52,267 nt of DNA from Streptomyces hayashii (GTDB lineage Bacteria > Actinomycetota > Actinomycetes > Streptomycetales > Streptomycetaceae): contig NZ_JAHHIU010000011.1 of NCBI RefSeq assembly GCF_024539815.1, forward strand, positions 1 to 52,267, read 5' to 3'. Positions 25,324 through 34,413 of the stretch are shown here, piece after piece. The notes beneath the pieces were generated by a model. That model was not told the origin of the DNA. It did no database searches and saw only the letters and a program-made list of their open reading frames with translations. Numbering within the stretch: the stretch's first letter is position 1; each line of letters begins with the position of its first letter. The position numbers and the translations under genes were made by a program.

Positions 25324-25866
25324 ATGGCTGCTGCGGACCAGATCTTCACACTGACTGGTGTCGCGTTGGGCGCGACAATGTCGTTCATTTCCGGTGCTTT
25401 GACTGAACGATCCAGGACTCGGCGTGAGCAGGATTTGCGATGGAGAGAGCGACGGTTGGACGCCTACTCCGCGTATGTGCATGACGTCAAGCACATGAGT
25501 GCGGTGGCTCGTCGCGTTGGAGCAGCGCGCGGCCTGGCAGGTCGGCCCACAGACTTGTCCGTAGAAGATGGGCAGCGTCTGTTTGTCGAAGCCGAGATGT
25601 GCCGCAGTCTCACGTCAGAAGCGGTAACGCTGGTAGCAGGCCCAGAGACGGTGGAAGCTCTTCGGCTTCTCAACCGTACCGTTTGGGATCTCGAATGGAT
25701 CGCTCGAGGACTGGGCGAAGATATCGGTCCTGAAGCCTGGGACCGTTGCAGGTCGCGGTTCACGGACGCCCTTGACGCATTCCATAAGTCCGCTCGCAGT
25801 GAGCTAGGCGTCCCTGACAGCTACCTCTCCCGCGATCCGGCGTGGGAGCCGCCGGAGACCATCTGA
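25324..25866 (+). CDS. Hypothetical protein with N-terminal membrane anchor
   Basis: A 180-residue protein of unknown function. Residues 6-26 (IFTLTGVALGATMSFISGA) form one hydrophobic segment, followed by a charged helix TERSRTRREQDLRWRERRLD and a mostly helical remainder that may be coiled-coil. This layout suggests a bitopic membrane protein with a cytoplasmic helical domain. GGAGG lies upstream of the ATG. Similar genes occur as lone accessory genes in actinomycetes. Confidence 0.75.
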   Translation: MAAADQIFTLTGVALGATMSFISGALTERSRTRREQDLRWRERRLDAYSAYVHDVKHMSAVARRVGAARGLAGRPTDLSVEDGQRLFVEAEMCRSLTSEAVTLVAGPETVEALRLLNRTVWDLEWIARGLGEDIGPEAWDRCRSRFTDALDAFHKSARSELGVPDSYLSRDPAWEPPETI

Positions 25867-26241
25867 CGACCAATCTGAGCTGGGAGTGTACCGGATCGGG
25901 CGGCCGGAGGTCGTCGTGATCCTTTCGGAACCACCAGCTCACACCCTGGCACCGTAGCAAGATCGACCGCCTGGACGCCGCACGTGGCTGCGGTGCCCCC
26001 ACCGGTAGCCGGGCCGATCACCCAACCGCGCCTCAAACCACAGTTCACGCAGGTAGGACCGTCCCTCGAAACGAGCCGTACCCATCCGCGAGTGCCAGGG
26101 CGTGCCTCGATCCTCGCCGACTGGTCGGAATCGCTGAAGCCCCGACTGAGTGAACCTTGGACGGCTAGGGTGCGCATGCCTCGTGTGACGGCTGGGAATG
26201 CAGTCCAGCGGCTGAAAGCGGGGGAACAGCGGGGCGACATC
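25867..26241. other. Gap with possible longer N-terminus of the next gene
   Basis: About 375 bases. The frame of the next gene is open back to 25984, but the translated segment is proline- and arginine-rich and lacks a good ribosome binding site. I see no RNA gene or strong hairpin. Confidence 0.3.
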
Positions 26242-26724
26242 ATGCTGAGTGATGAACTGCTGGCGCTCGCCTCAGCGACGGGCGCCGCAGTCGCGACCGC
26301 CGCGGGCACGGATGCCTGGGAAGGGTTGCGTGCCCGCCTGGGCCGTTGGTTCGGCCGGGGCGACGCCGGCCGTGAGGAAAGTCTGGTCGCGGAACTCGAC
26401 TCCAGTACTTCCGAGTTGCTTGCCTCCGATGCACCGACCGAGGCGGAGCTCGAACGGTTTCGGGCAGCCTGGCGGGACCGAGTCGTTGCCGCACTGGTGC
26501 GGCTGGACGAGACCGACCGGGAGGATGCGGCACGCGATCTGCGTCGGCTGATTGCGCAGGAGACGCCGCCCCGGGTGCGCAGCGGTGACGTGAACGCTCA
26601 GCGGGACGTGCAGATCCGTGCCGAGCACGGGTCGCTGGCCTCCGGCACGATCAACGGGAACGTCACCTCCAGCCCCCCTCCGCCGCCGGTTCGGCAGACG
26701 TCAGCAAGTCGCTGCGGAACGTGA
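26242..26724 (+). CDS. Hypothetical actinobacterial protein, glycine/asparagine repeat tail
   Basis: A 160-residue protein. The N-terminus MLSDELLALASATGAAVATA then WEGLRARLGRWFGRGD, a helical middle and the tail GDVNAQRDVQIRAEHGSLAS match a family common in Streptomyces that lies beside signalling or conflict genes. Its function is unknown. I start at the ATG at 26242 by comparison with that family; an ATG at 26176 would add 22 residues. The tail with repeated GxV/GxI units may form a beta-rich surface. Confidence 0.65.
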   Translation: MLSDELLALASATGAAVATAAGTDAWEGLRARLGRWFGRGDAGREESLVAELDSSTSELLASDAPTEAELERFRAAWRDRVVAALVRLDETDREDAARDLRRLIAQETPPRVRSGDVNAQRDVQIRAEHGSLASGTINGNVTSSPPPPPVRQTSASRCGT

Positions 26725-26898
26725 CCCGCTGGAACCGACCGCGACCCGCAACTGTCCCCACTGCCACCAGCCGGTCACCATCGTCGTGCTTCTCGCAACC
26801 CCCGAAGCCGCACGCCCTTCCGTCCCCACCGCCAGCCCCGACATCGTTCCGCTGCGAAGGAGTCAGTGACCGTCCTCCACTGACCGTCACTGATCACC

Positions 26899-26928
26899 GA
26901 GCCCGCCGACCTGACGGTCGGCGGGCTC
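26899..26928. terminator. Strong hairpin between convergent genes
   Basis: GAGCCCGCCGACC (26899-26911), loop TGAC, and GGTCGGCGGGCTC (26916-26928) form a perfect 13-base stem. It lies downstream of the plus-strand gene ending at 26724 and overlaps the stop of the minus-strand HIT gene, so it could end transcription from both sides. No U-tract, as is usual in Streptomyces. Confidence 0.75.
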
Positions 26929-27409
26929 ACGCCGTCAGCCCATCGAACGCAACCGGTCCAGTTCGCTCCCGATCCCGTCCCGCAGCACGTCGTGCTGCGG
27001 ACCTGAAGCCCTCGTCACTCCACCGGTCACCCGGATACAGCCACACAGGCTTGCCCACCAACTCGGCCGGCTCCCACTCGAAGCGCGGCCAGACGTGGGC
27101 ATGCAAGAACGGGTCCGTGTTCCCCAGAATCTCCAGGTTGACCCGGCGGAAGCCGGGGTCCAGCCGTCGGCAGACGCGCTCAACGGCTTCTCCGAGCCGG
27201 TCCATGTCAGACAGAAACGACAGCCGCCTCGCCCTCGGCAAATCAGACAGCCGCTGAACACCTGGCTCGTCCACGAGGAGAACCGAGTAACCCGGCAAGA
27301 ACTGAACGTCGCCGATCACCGCGAACCCCGACACAAGCCGCCGCAGCACGGTCGGGTTCCCACCTCGCAGAGCAGCCCCGATCCGATCCATCCGCCAGTC
27401 ACCAGTCAT
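26927..27409 (-). CDS. HIT-family hydrolase
   Basis: A 160-residue histidine-triad protein. The signature FLHAHVWPRFEWEP places two histidines in the HxHxxP-type order near residue 103. The N-terminal LLVDEPGVQRLSDLP and the DRLGEAVERV helix fit the fold. HIT proteins hydrolyse dinucleoside polyphosphates or nucleotide conjugates. The third histidine of the classical triad is replaced here (HVWPR), as in some HIT-like actinobacterial proteins, so the catalytic type is uncertain. Confidence 0.8.
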   Translation of the reverse strand: MTGDWRMDRIGAALRGGNPTVLRRLVSGFAVIGDVQFLPGYSVLLVDEPGVQRLSDLPRARRLSFLSDMDRLGEAVERVCRRLDPGFRRVNLEILGNTDPFLHAHVWPRFEWEPAELVGKPVWLYPGDRWSDEGFRSAARRAAGRDRERTGPVAFDGLTA

Positions 27410-27540
27410 GGCCCCAACTTAGCCACCGGTTGATCAAGGCCCGCTCTTCGCTCCCCAACCTCGCCACATACATCAAGAACCAACCAAGTGAGGCGAGGAG
27501 CCAACCCGGCCATTTTCACGAATCGCCATCACGGTCGGCG

Positions 27541-28008
27541 GTGGGCGAATCCCTAGGCCCCGAACAGGCGCAGGCCGTGGCGGAGGAAGCCCGGGCATGG
27601 CGTGGTGCGAATGCCTTCCGCCTGGTGCGCTATCTGTCCGACAGGCCCGACGCTCTGAGCGTGCCCAGCAGCGACTGCCCGACCTGTGTGGTGCGTTTGC
27701 TGGCTGTGCTGACCGCCGTCGGCCACGGTGACAAGGTCGTCCTGGTGGCCTGTGGCGACTGCGGACGGACTGACCCTCTTCCCACCAACAACGGGCCGGC
27801 GGGACGACTGTGTTCACGCTGCGCCGGCCGACGTGCCAAGAAGCCGTGTGCACGCTGCGGCAAAATGGCCAGCATCTACGCCCGCCGACCAGAGGGCGGC
27901 ATCTGTAATCCGTGCAGGAACAAGGAGCCGGATGCCAAGGAAGAATGCGCCGACTGCCACCGGATGATGATCTCCTACCGGCGCCTGCCCGACGGCACCA
28001 GCCTTTGA
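27541..28008 (+). CDS. 5' part of a frameshifted zinc-ribbon integrase-like protein
   Basis: About 155 residues ending at TGA 28006-28008. The region holds repeated zinc-binding pairs (CPTC, CGDC, CSRC, CARC, CNPC, CADC). It matches directly, in the next frame, the gene part starting at 28004, so this is one interrupted gene. The break is at AGC CTT TGA G. I take the GTG at 27541 as the start; a TTG at 27430 is an alternative. Without the downstream part it would be a free zinc-ribbon protein. Confidence 0.6.
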   Translation: MGESLGPEQAQAVAEEARAWRGANAFRLVRYLSDRPDALSVPSSDCPTCVVRLLAVLTAVGHGDKVVLVACGDCGRTDPLPTNNGPAGRLCSRCAGRRAKKPCARCGKMASIYARRPEGGICNPCRNKEPDAKEECADCHRMMISYRRLPDGTSL

Positions 28009-29536
28009 GAAGACCTGCGTCATCTGTGAGAGGGTCCGCCCCGGCCACCACATCGACGGTGGCCGGGGCCTGTTCCACTGCGACACGTGCCGTCCTCGCG
28101 AAGAGTGCGCATGTGCCCTGTGCGGCCGGATCGGGAAGGTCAAGGTTTTCTGGCCCAAGGGGCCGGTGTGCGACCCCTGCTACAGAACAGCCCTGTCGAC
28201 CCCTGCACCGTGCGCGTCGTGCAATCGACAGCGCATCCTGATCGGTCAGACGGCCGAGGGAAGCCCTCCGTGCAAGGCGTGCTCGTTCCCCGACGAGCCG
28301 GTCGAGCGGTGTTCAGCCTGCGATGAGCCGGCGGACCTCTACTCCGGCCGCCGCTGTCCCCGCTGCACCCTGGCCGCCCGCGTGACCGACCTGCTCGCCG
28401 CAGACGTGGCTCAGCCGCTCCAACCCCTCGCCGCGGTACTGACCGGTGCGGACAACCCCTACCGCGTACTGCAGTGGCTGCGCCGCAGTCCTACCGCCCG
28501 CCTACTGGGACGCCTGGCTCTCGACCCCGAAGCACTGGACCACAAATCCCTCGACGCGCTGCCGCAACGGACTGCCACCGCCTACGTGCGCGGGCTACTC
28601 GTCACCGCCGGCGTCCTGCCGCCACGCGATGAGAATCTCGCCCTCCTCACCAACTGGGTCGCGCGGACCGTGGCCGAACTGCCACCACGGCACGCCAATC
28701 TCATCCGCCCGTTCGCCGAATGGCACATCATCCGCGACGCCCGCCGGCGCTCAGCCCGCGGCCGTTACACCTACGCCGCACACAAGGGCGACTGCGGCAA
28801 CGTCCTCGCCGCCATCAACTTCCTGAACTGGCTCGACACCCAGCACCTGAATCTCCCCCAGCTCCAACAGCAGCATCTGGACACCTGGGCGATCGGCCGG
28901 CCAACTCTGCGCTCCCGTTCCATCCCCTTCCTCCGCTGGAGCACTGCACGACGCTTGTGCCCGCCCGATTTGGTCATCGAGCGCTCAGCTGCCCGACTCC
29001 CAGGCCACTTTCAAGCCGAGGAGGAGCACCGAAAAGAGCTGCTGCGCTGCTTCAACGACACGGCGTTGCCGCTGGAGGTCCGCGTCGCGGCTGCTCTCGT
29101 CCGGCTCTACGCCCTTCCGCTGACCCGCATCGTCGAAGTCACCGACGACCACGTTCGCTGCGACCAGGGGCATACCTATCTGACGGTCAACCACCACCCC
29201 TTTGTGCTCCCGCCGAAGCTCGCCCGCCTCATCGACGACCAGCTCCAGCAAAGCCCCCGGCACAGCAACGCGGCCGGGTGCAGGTACCTCTTGCCCGGTC
29301 ACAGCCCTGGACGCCCGCGTAACCCTCTCGGTCTCGCCGACACCCTGAGACACCACGGTCTGCCCGCCCGCGCAGCACGGAACACTGCCATGATGGACGC
29401 CCTGGTAGACCTGCCGCCCATGGTCATCGCCGACTTGCTCGGTATCCACCCCAAGACAGCCGAACGCTGGGCCACCCTCGCCGGCGGGAACTGGTCCGAA
29501 TATCTTGCAGTGCGACGGGCCGCTCCGCAGGGCTAG
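28004..29536 (+). CDS. 3' part of the integrase-like protein (tyrosine-recombinase-like C-terminus)
   Basis: A frame of about 510 residues that continues the preceding part after a shift at 28003-28008. It first holds more zinc knuckles (CVIC, CDTC, CALC, CDPC, CASC, CKAC, CSAC, CPRC), then a helical domain with PRHANLIRPFAEWHIIR, and ends with PGHSPGRPRNPLGLADTL and a final helix-turn-helix-like PPMVIADLLGIHPKTAERWA. This fits a large Streptomyces family annotated as site-specific integrase. Catalytic tyrosine-recombinase residues are not clear, so recombinase activity is doubtful. As a separate product it lacks a good start. Confidence 0.65.
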   Translation, partial: FEKTCVICERVRPGHHIDGGRGLFHCDTCRPREECACALCGRIGKVKVFWPKGPVCDPCYRTALSTPAPCASCNRQRILIGQTAEGSPPCKACSFPDEPVERCSACDEPADLYSGRRCPRCTLAARVTDLLAADVAQPLQPLAAVLTGADNPYRVLQWLRRSPTARLLGRLALDPEALDHKSLDALPQRTATAYVRGLLVTAGVLPPRDENLALLTNWVARTVAELPPRHANLIRPFAEWHIIRDARRRSARGRYTYAAHKGDCGNVLAAINFLNWLDTQHLNLPQLQQQHLDTWAIGRPTLRSRSIPFLRWSTARRLCPPDLVIERSAARLPGHFQAEEEHRKELLRCFNDTALPLEVRVAAALVRLYALPLTRIVEVTDDHVRCDQGHTYLTVNHHPFVLPPKLARLIDDQLQQSPRHSNAAGCRYLLPGHSPGRPRNPLGLADTLRHHGLPARAARNTAMMDALVDLPPMVIADLLGIHPKTAERWATLAGGNWSEYLAVRRAAPQG

Positions 29537-29709
29537 GCAGCCAGCAGGGCGTGTTCCGACTCTGATCATTGTCCTGGCCGGTGGTTCCGTCCGGCTGCGG
29601 ACACACCTGTTGACTCCGGGCGCTCCGCTAGGCCGTTTGACTCACGTGCGGGCCGCCACTCTGCGTCACGCTTCTGCGGTCTGCCCGCAGTAGCCGCAGC
29701 GTCCTGGGT

Positions 29710-30393
29710 TCAGGACCGGGCGCGGTAGCGGGTGAGCATGAGGGCGACGGCTTCGTCCACGACTGTGCTGTCGACTGGGTCGGCGGGAGGGACGAAGTCG
29801 GTCCGTACGAGTTGAGGCCACAGGAGTTGGCCGCAGATCATGCCGAGGAACTGCTCGGCCACTGCAGATGCCGTCTGCGTCTGTCCGTGGGTCGAGGGGA
29901 AGGCGAGCGTGCCGGCCTGTTCCTCGGCCTCGAGGTAGTCGCGGAGCCGGTCGAAGAAGGGGCCGCGATCGATGGCGAAGCCTGTGCCGACGATGTCGGC
30001 GAGTTCCGGCATCTGGGGAAGCTCGGTGATGACGAGCCGGCACAGCGCCGCCGTGCCGGGCCGCGAGACCAGGCAGGCGTAGTCGCGGCCGATGTGCGTC
30101 AGGCCGTTCCGGGGATCGCCGGGCGCGGGGGGCTCGACGTACTGCACATCCAGCTGCCACTGCTCGGAGGTGACGGCCGCGAACAGCGCAGCCTTGGAGG
30201 GGTACCGCTTGAAGAGGGTGCCGGTGGAGACGCGGGCCTCCCTGGCGATCTGGGCCAAGGAGGTCTTGTCGTATCCCTGGGCGAGGAAGAGGTCGCGGGC
30301 GGCGTGGATGATGCGCGCGCGGTTCTCGGCTTTGATCTGCGCGTGATACCCGGCCTCGCACGTATCGCCACCGTCACGGTCCGCCACCGACAT
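29710..30393 (-). CDS. TetR-family transcriptional regulator
   Basis: A 227-residue TetR regulator. The N-terminal helix-turn-helix is IIHAARDLFLAQGYDKTSLA then VSTGTLFKRYPSKAALF. The C-terminal half is the usual ligand-binding helical domain. It lies 40 bases downstream of the SDR gene on the same strand and may be co-transcribed with it. It is a candidate for binding the paired operator at 31214-31283 (inference). Confidence 0.92.
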   Translation of the reverse strand: MSVADRDGGDTCEAGYHAQIKAENRARIIHAARDLFLAQGYDKTSLAQIAREARVSTGTLFKRYPSKAALFAAVTSEQWQLDVQYVEPPAPGDPRNGLTHIGRDYACLVSRPGTAALCRLVITELPQMPELADIVGTGFAIDRGPFFDRLRDYLEAEEQAGTLAFPSTHGQTQTASAVAEQFLGMICGQLLWPQLVRTDFVPPADPVDSTVVDEAVALMLTRYRARS

Positions 30394-30432
30394 CCCTGCG
30401 CCCCTCGCCCGTCTTCCAGCGCATCCTCGCTG

Positions 30433-31188
30433 TCAGAGGACGGTCTGGCCACCGTCCAGGATAAGGTCCTGGCCCACAGCGAAGGCCGAAGCATCGGAGG
30501 CCAGGTACACGACGGCTTCCGCGACCTCCTCGGGCAGACCCATGCGCCCCAAGGGGATGCCGGAGCTGATCGCCTCCAGAACCGCCTTTTGCTGGGCGGG
30601 ATCCTCGACCCCGATCTTGGAGTACAGCGGGGTGTCCACCGGGCCGGGGCTGATCGCGTTGAATCGGATGCCGTGCGACCTGAGCAGGTCCGCGTTCCAC
30701 GACCGCATCAGGGAGCTGACAGCCGCCTTGGTCGCGGCGTAGGCGTTCGAGTGACCGTAGCCGCCGTGTGCGCTGTTGGACGCGTTGAGGATGACCGAGG
30801 ACGGGTTGGCCAGCACAGGTACCAGGGCCTGGGTGAGGAAGAAGACGCTCTTGACGTTGATGTCGAAGAGACGGTCGAAACTGTCCTCTGTGTGGTCCTC
30901 GAACGGCCGCCAGTCCGAGACACCGGCGTTCAAAAATGCCACGTCAAGCTCTCCGAAGTGCTCACGCACCCGCTCCGCCAGACCGCGCTGCGCATCGAGA
31001 TCGCGCGCATCGGCCTGCACCACCGGCACCTTGTCCCCGAGGATCTGCCTCGCCTTCTCGATGCTGGCCGGGGTGACCCCCGTGACCAGCACATCGGCCC
31101 CCTCCGAGATAAAACGCTGCGCGGTCTCCAGACCGATCCCGCTCGTGCCGCCGGTGATGAGGGCGCGCTTGCCCGCAAGACGAATCAT
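30433..31188 (-). CDS. Short-chain dehydrogenase/reductase
   Basis: A 251-residue classical SDR. ITGGTSGIGLE is the cofactor loop, LNAGVSD the NNAG-like motif, and the serine, tyrosine and lysine of the catalytic set lie in NASNSAHGG and YAATKAAV. The C-terminal DLILDGGQTVL is typical of fatty/quinone-type SDRs. AAGGAA precedes the ATG. Together with the quinone reductase and the esterase it may belong to a detoxification group; substrate unknown. Confidence 0.92.
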   Translation of the reverse strand: MIRLAGKRALITGGTSGIGLETAQRFISEGADVLVTGVTPASIEKARQILGDKVPVVQADARDLDAQRGLAERVREHFGELDVAFLNAGVSDWRPFEDHTEDSFDRLFDINVKSVFFLTQALVPVLANPSSVILNASNSAHGGYGHSNAYAATKAAVSSLMRSWNADLLRSHGIRFNAISPGPVDTPLYSKIGVEDPAQQKAVLEAISSGIPLGRMGLPEEVAEAVVYLASDASAFAVGQDLILDGGQTVL

Positions 31189-31213
31189 GTGGCTGTTCCT
31201 TGCCGAGAATGGA

Positions 31214-31283
31214 GGTAAGTCGATGGACTTACCTAATAGAAGGTAGCTGTCACACCCTCCTATGGCAAGTCGACCCACTTACC
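31214..31283. promoter_or_regulatory. Two similar 20-base operators, 50 bases apart
   Basis: GGTAAGTC-GATG-GACTTACC at 31214-31233 is a perfect 8-base inverted repeat. GGCAAGTC-GACC-CACTTACC at 31264-31283 matches it at 16 of 20 positions. The two copies begin exactly 50 bases apart, about five helical turns, upstream of the SDR gene start. The GTAAGT...ACTTAC form is like HxlR/MarR and some TetR operators. The nearby TetR protein is the first candidate to bind it. Confidence 0.7.
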
Positions 31284-31439
31284 ATCGAGGGGGATCTGTT
31301 GATCATGTAGACGTGAGTGAGGTGCCGCGCATGCGTGAGCTGCCGGAACCCATCGGAGGTACGCACGCTGCACGATGTGCTGGTTCGAGCCGATCGGCAT
31401 GAGGTGTGCGATGACCTTGTGGTGTCCCGCGATCCGTTC

Positions 31440-32462
31440 TCAGTCGTCCAGGACGACGACGTGCTTGCCCGGTGTGGTGCCGGACTCGAGGTCGGCTTGG
31501 GCGTCACGGACCTGTTCCAGGCCGTGGTAGACCTTCGCGACCGGGACGTTGAGGCGTTCTTCGGCGATGGCCTGGAGCTGGTGGGCGAGGACGTCGGACG
31601 GAAGGTCGGCGGCCTCGCCCGCGTAGCTGGTCAGCCGCACCCCGCCCGGGATCATGAACGGGCTGAAGTCGGGGATCGTCCACTGGCCCGCCAGGGCTCC
31701 GGTGAAGCAGACCGTGCCGTGCCGGCGGACGGCGTTGAGGGTGTCGGCGACGACCGAGCAGCCCACCAGTTCCAGTGCGGCGTCGACGCCGTCCGGCATC
31801 AGCTCGCGCACCTGGTCGGCGAGGCTTCCGTTGTCGACGAGGGGATGGTCGACGCCCGCGGCCCGCAGTTCCCCGGCCCGGCCGGGGCTGCGGGTGGTGG
31901 ACAGCACGGTGGCTCCGAGGTCCTTCGCGATCGTGGCCGCGCTCAGGCCGACGGCGGAGGTTCCGCCGCGGATCAGTAGCGTCTGCCCGGCCTTGAGGTC
32001 CAGGCCGGTGGTCAGCGATCCGTAGGCGGTCTGGAACATCTCCGGAAGCGCACCGACCACGGCCCACGGCAGGCCGGTCTCGAACGGGATGACCTGCGCC
32101 GCGGGGACGGTCACGTACTGGGCGTACGCGCCGTCGTACGAGCGGCCCATGCCTCCCATCATCGTGGCCACCTGCTGACCCGGCCGCAGCTCGCTGTCCT
32201 CGTCGGCCGCGTCGACCACGCCGACACCCTCGATGCCAGGGATGCGCGGGTAGGTGGCCTCCGCATCCGACTCGCCCTTGCGGGTGGTGACCTCGGACTC
32301 ATTGACGCCGAACGCCTTCACCCTGATCCGCACCCAGCCGGGCTTGCGGACGGGCACCGGCACATCCTTGATCTCCAGTGCGTCGAGGCCGCCGGGCCGG
32401 GTGATGACGACGGCCCGCATCGTCGCCGGTGCGGCGTCGCCGGCTGCTGTCGGTTGGCTCAT
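31440..32462 (-). CDS. Zinc-type alcohol dehydrogenase-like quinone oxidoreductase
   Basis: A 340-residue MDR-family protein. It has VVITRPGGLDALEIKDVPVP, GVNESEVTTRKGES, IPGIEGVGVV and the cofactor motif IRGGTSAVGLSAA. The zinc-binding cysteines of true alcohol dehydrogenases are absent, so it is a quinone oxidoreductase-type NADPH enzyme. The ATG at 32462 is chosen; earlier in-frame codons give an arginine-rich leader. It lies in line with the esterase upstream and the SDR downstream. Confidence 0.9.
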   Translation of the reverse strand: MSQPTAAGDAAPATMRAVVITRPGGLDALEIKDVPVPVRKPGWVRIRVKAFGVNESEVTTRKGESDAEATYPRIPGIEGVGVVDAADEDSELRPGQQVATMMGGMGRSYDGAYAQYVTVPAAQVIPFETGLPWAVVGALPEMFQTAYGSLTTGLDLKAGQTLLIRGGTSAVGLSAATIAKDLGATVLSTTRSPGRAGELRAAGVDHPLVDNGSLADQVRELMPDGVDAALELVGCSVVADTLNAVRRHGTVCFTGALAGQWTIPDFSPFMIPGGVRLTSYAGEAADLPSDVLAHQLQAIAEERLNVPVAKVYHGLEQVRDAQADLESGTTPGKHVVVLDD

Positions 32463-32521
32463 ACCGAGTACCTCACTCCGTCTCGTCGTCCCCTGCGCTC
32501 TTCCGTATCGCCCGCAGGCCG

Positions 32522-33961
32522 TCAGGGGCGGCCGATGCCTTCCCACAAGTCGAGGACCTGCTGGTAGTGGGCGGTGCCCTCGAAGGGAGAGTTGCCGACG
32601 GTTTCCGAGGTCGGCTGGTCTGCGACGGCGGGCCACAGGCGGGAGTGCTCGCCGGTGGCGAAGTCGAGGACGATGTCGCGGATACGGGTGTCACGCTCGG
32701 CCTGCTCCGCGCTGCGGCCCGGCTTTTCCTGGCCGACCAGGGCGTACATCTCGGTGCCGTGCACGGCGGGCGCGCCCTCGGCGGGGCCGATCACCAGGAG
32801 GTGGGCGTTGCCGCCGGCGGCGGCGTGGGCCAGGGCGCCGCGGGCGGCGGGGATCGCGAAGAGGTAGTCCGCCATGACGGCGGCACGGACCTCGGCCGGG
32901 GTACGGCCGCCCTGGTCGTAGAAGTCGACGATCTTCTGCGCGCGGGAGCGGGAAATACGCCATCCCGCGACCTCGTCGACGACGCGGTCGACAGTGCCCG
33001 GGTCGTAGCGGTCGAGGTCGTTCGCCACCCACCAGCCCATGTCGTCACTGGCCATGCTCAGCAGGACGTCGACGTCGTGGTGCGCGCCCGAGGCGAGGAC
33101 GTCCATGGGGTGGGCGTGCACCACGGCGCCGGGCTGCCCGATGTCCAGGACGACGCCGGTGGCCTTGTTGTCCACCCCGCCGCGGACTCCGAGGTCCGTC
33201 GGGGCGACCTTGCGCAGGGCGTCCCGCAGGGAGAGCGGGTCGAGGTCAAGCAGCTTCTCAGGTTTGTCCGCCACGCCGAGTTCGGTGACGAACAGGTGCG
33301 CGAGTTCCTCGGCCCACCAGGCCGGGATGGAGCGGGCGGGCCCGCCGGAGAACCCGGCCAGGCGACGGTACAGGCCGTCGGCGGAGGAGGCGCCGAGCAG
33401 TCCGAAGGTGCAGTAGGCGCCGGCGCTGTGGCCGTAGACGGTGACGTTGTCGGGGTCGCCGCCGAAGTGGGCGATGTTCCGCTGGATCCAGGTGAGCGCG
33501 GCGATGATGTCCTGGAGGAAGAGGTTGCTGGCCTCCGCGAGCTTCCCGCCGTAGTGCGACAGCGAGAGCGGACCCAGGGCGCCGAGCCGGTAGTTGACCG
33601 ACACGCTCACCACCCGCCCCGTCGCAGCGAGACCGGCGGCGTTCGAGGTGATCTGCGTGTTCGCCCCGACCTCGAATCCGCCGCCGTGGATGTATACGGT
33701 CACCGGGAGCGCCGCCTCGCCGGCCGGCTCCTCGGGGGCCCACACGTTCAGGTTCAGGCAGTCCTCACCCATCCCGCTGTCCGCTTCGAGCCAGTCGCCG
33801 CTGTCGGGCTGGATCGAGACGACGCCCTTGCGGTCGTACGGGAGGCTGGGATCGAAGTCCGCGACCACGGGACGGCGGTACCGCTCGGCGGTGGCGTACG
33901 GGATCCCCCACCAGGACCGCACCCCTGGTGCAGTCGGAGCCTTGGGAGTGGAGGCGGTCAT
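32522..33961 (-). CDS. Type B carboxylesterase/lipase
   Basis: A 479-residue carboxylesterase. SGMGEDCLNLNVWAP, YIHGGGFEVGA (oxyanion hole) and the nucleophile elbow VYGHSAGAYC are family signatures; no signal peptide is seen, so it is cytoplasmic. The start at 33961 has GAAGGA upstream. It could hydrolyse esters or lactones, and it is grouped with the oxidoreductases and the AraC regulator. Confidence 0.92.
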   Translation of the reverse strand: MTASTPKAPTAPGVRSWWGIPYATAERYRRPVVADFDPSLPYDRKGVVSIQPDSGDWLEADSGMGEDCLNLNVWAPEEPAGEAALPVTVYIHGGGFEVGANTQITSNAAGLAATGRVVSVSVNYRLGALGPLSLSHYGGKLAEASNLFLQDIIAALTWIQRNIAHFGGDPDNVTVYGHSAGAYCTFGLLGASSADGLYRRLAGFSGGPARSIPAWWAEELAHLFVTELGVADKPEKLLDLDPLSLRDALRKVAPTDLGVRGGVDNKATGVVLDIGQPGAVVHAHPMDVLASGAHHDVDVLLSMASDDMGWWVANDLDRYDPGTVDRVVDEVAGWRISRSRAQKIVDFYDQGGRTPAEVRAAVMADYLFAIPAARGALAHAAAGGNAHLLVIGPAEGAPAVHGTEMYALVGQEKPGRSAEQAERDTRIRDIVLDFATGEHSRLWPAVADQPTSETVGNSPFEGTAHYQQVLDLWEGIGRP

Positions 33962-34413
33962 GACATGTCCTTCCAGCGCGATGCGGATGCTTCGCGCGGT
34001 GAATCGGCGGCTGGTCGCTCGCGGTGACCTCTCCCATCGTTTCCCGGGATACGACAAAACGCCTGGTATGCAGCGGTCACCTGGTGGTCAACAGGTGACA
34101 CTTCCTTGCCTGTCTTTCTCTCGTGGCCCAGGCAGCCGAGGGGAGGTCGAGGGGACTGGGCTCTGCCATCGGCGGGACCGGAGGAGCTGGGAAGCCAGCC
34201 GAGCAGGCACGGCATGGGGCGGCGGCACTGGTGAGCTGCCGACGAGGCCGGGCCTCAGCGATACGGCAAACGGCTGATGAGCCGCGCTCTGCCAGCCGGG
34301 TTGAAAGCGAGAAGGCGGTGCGCGACCCGGCGTTCGCCACCCACCGCAAGCCAGGCCCCGGCAAGGTGGTCGGCCTGTGGGTGGTCAGAGGTGCGCCAGC
34401 CGCCGCGCTCCAC
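33962..34413. other. Gap between the AraC and esterase genes
   Basis: About 450 bases with no convincing gene. Both flanking genes run on the minus strand, so the esterase promoter should be here. I see no strong repeat. Confidence 0.3.
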
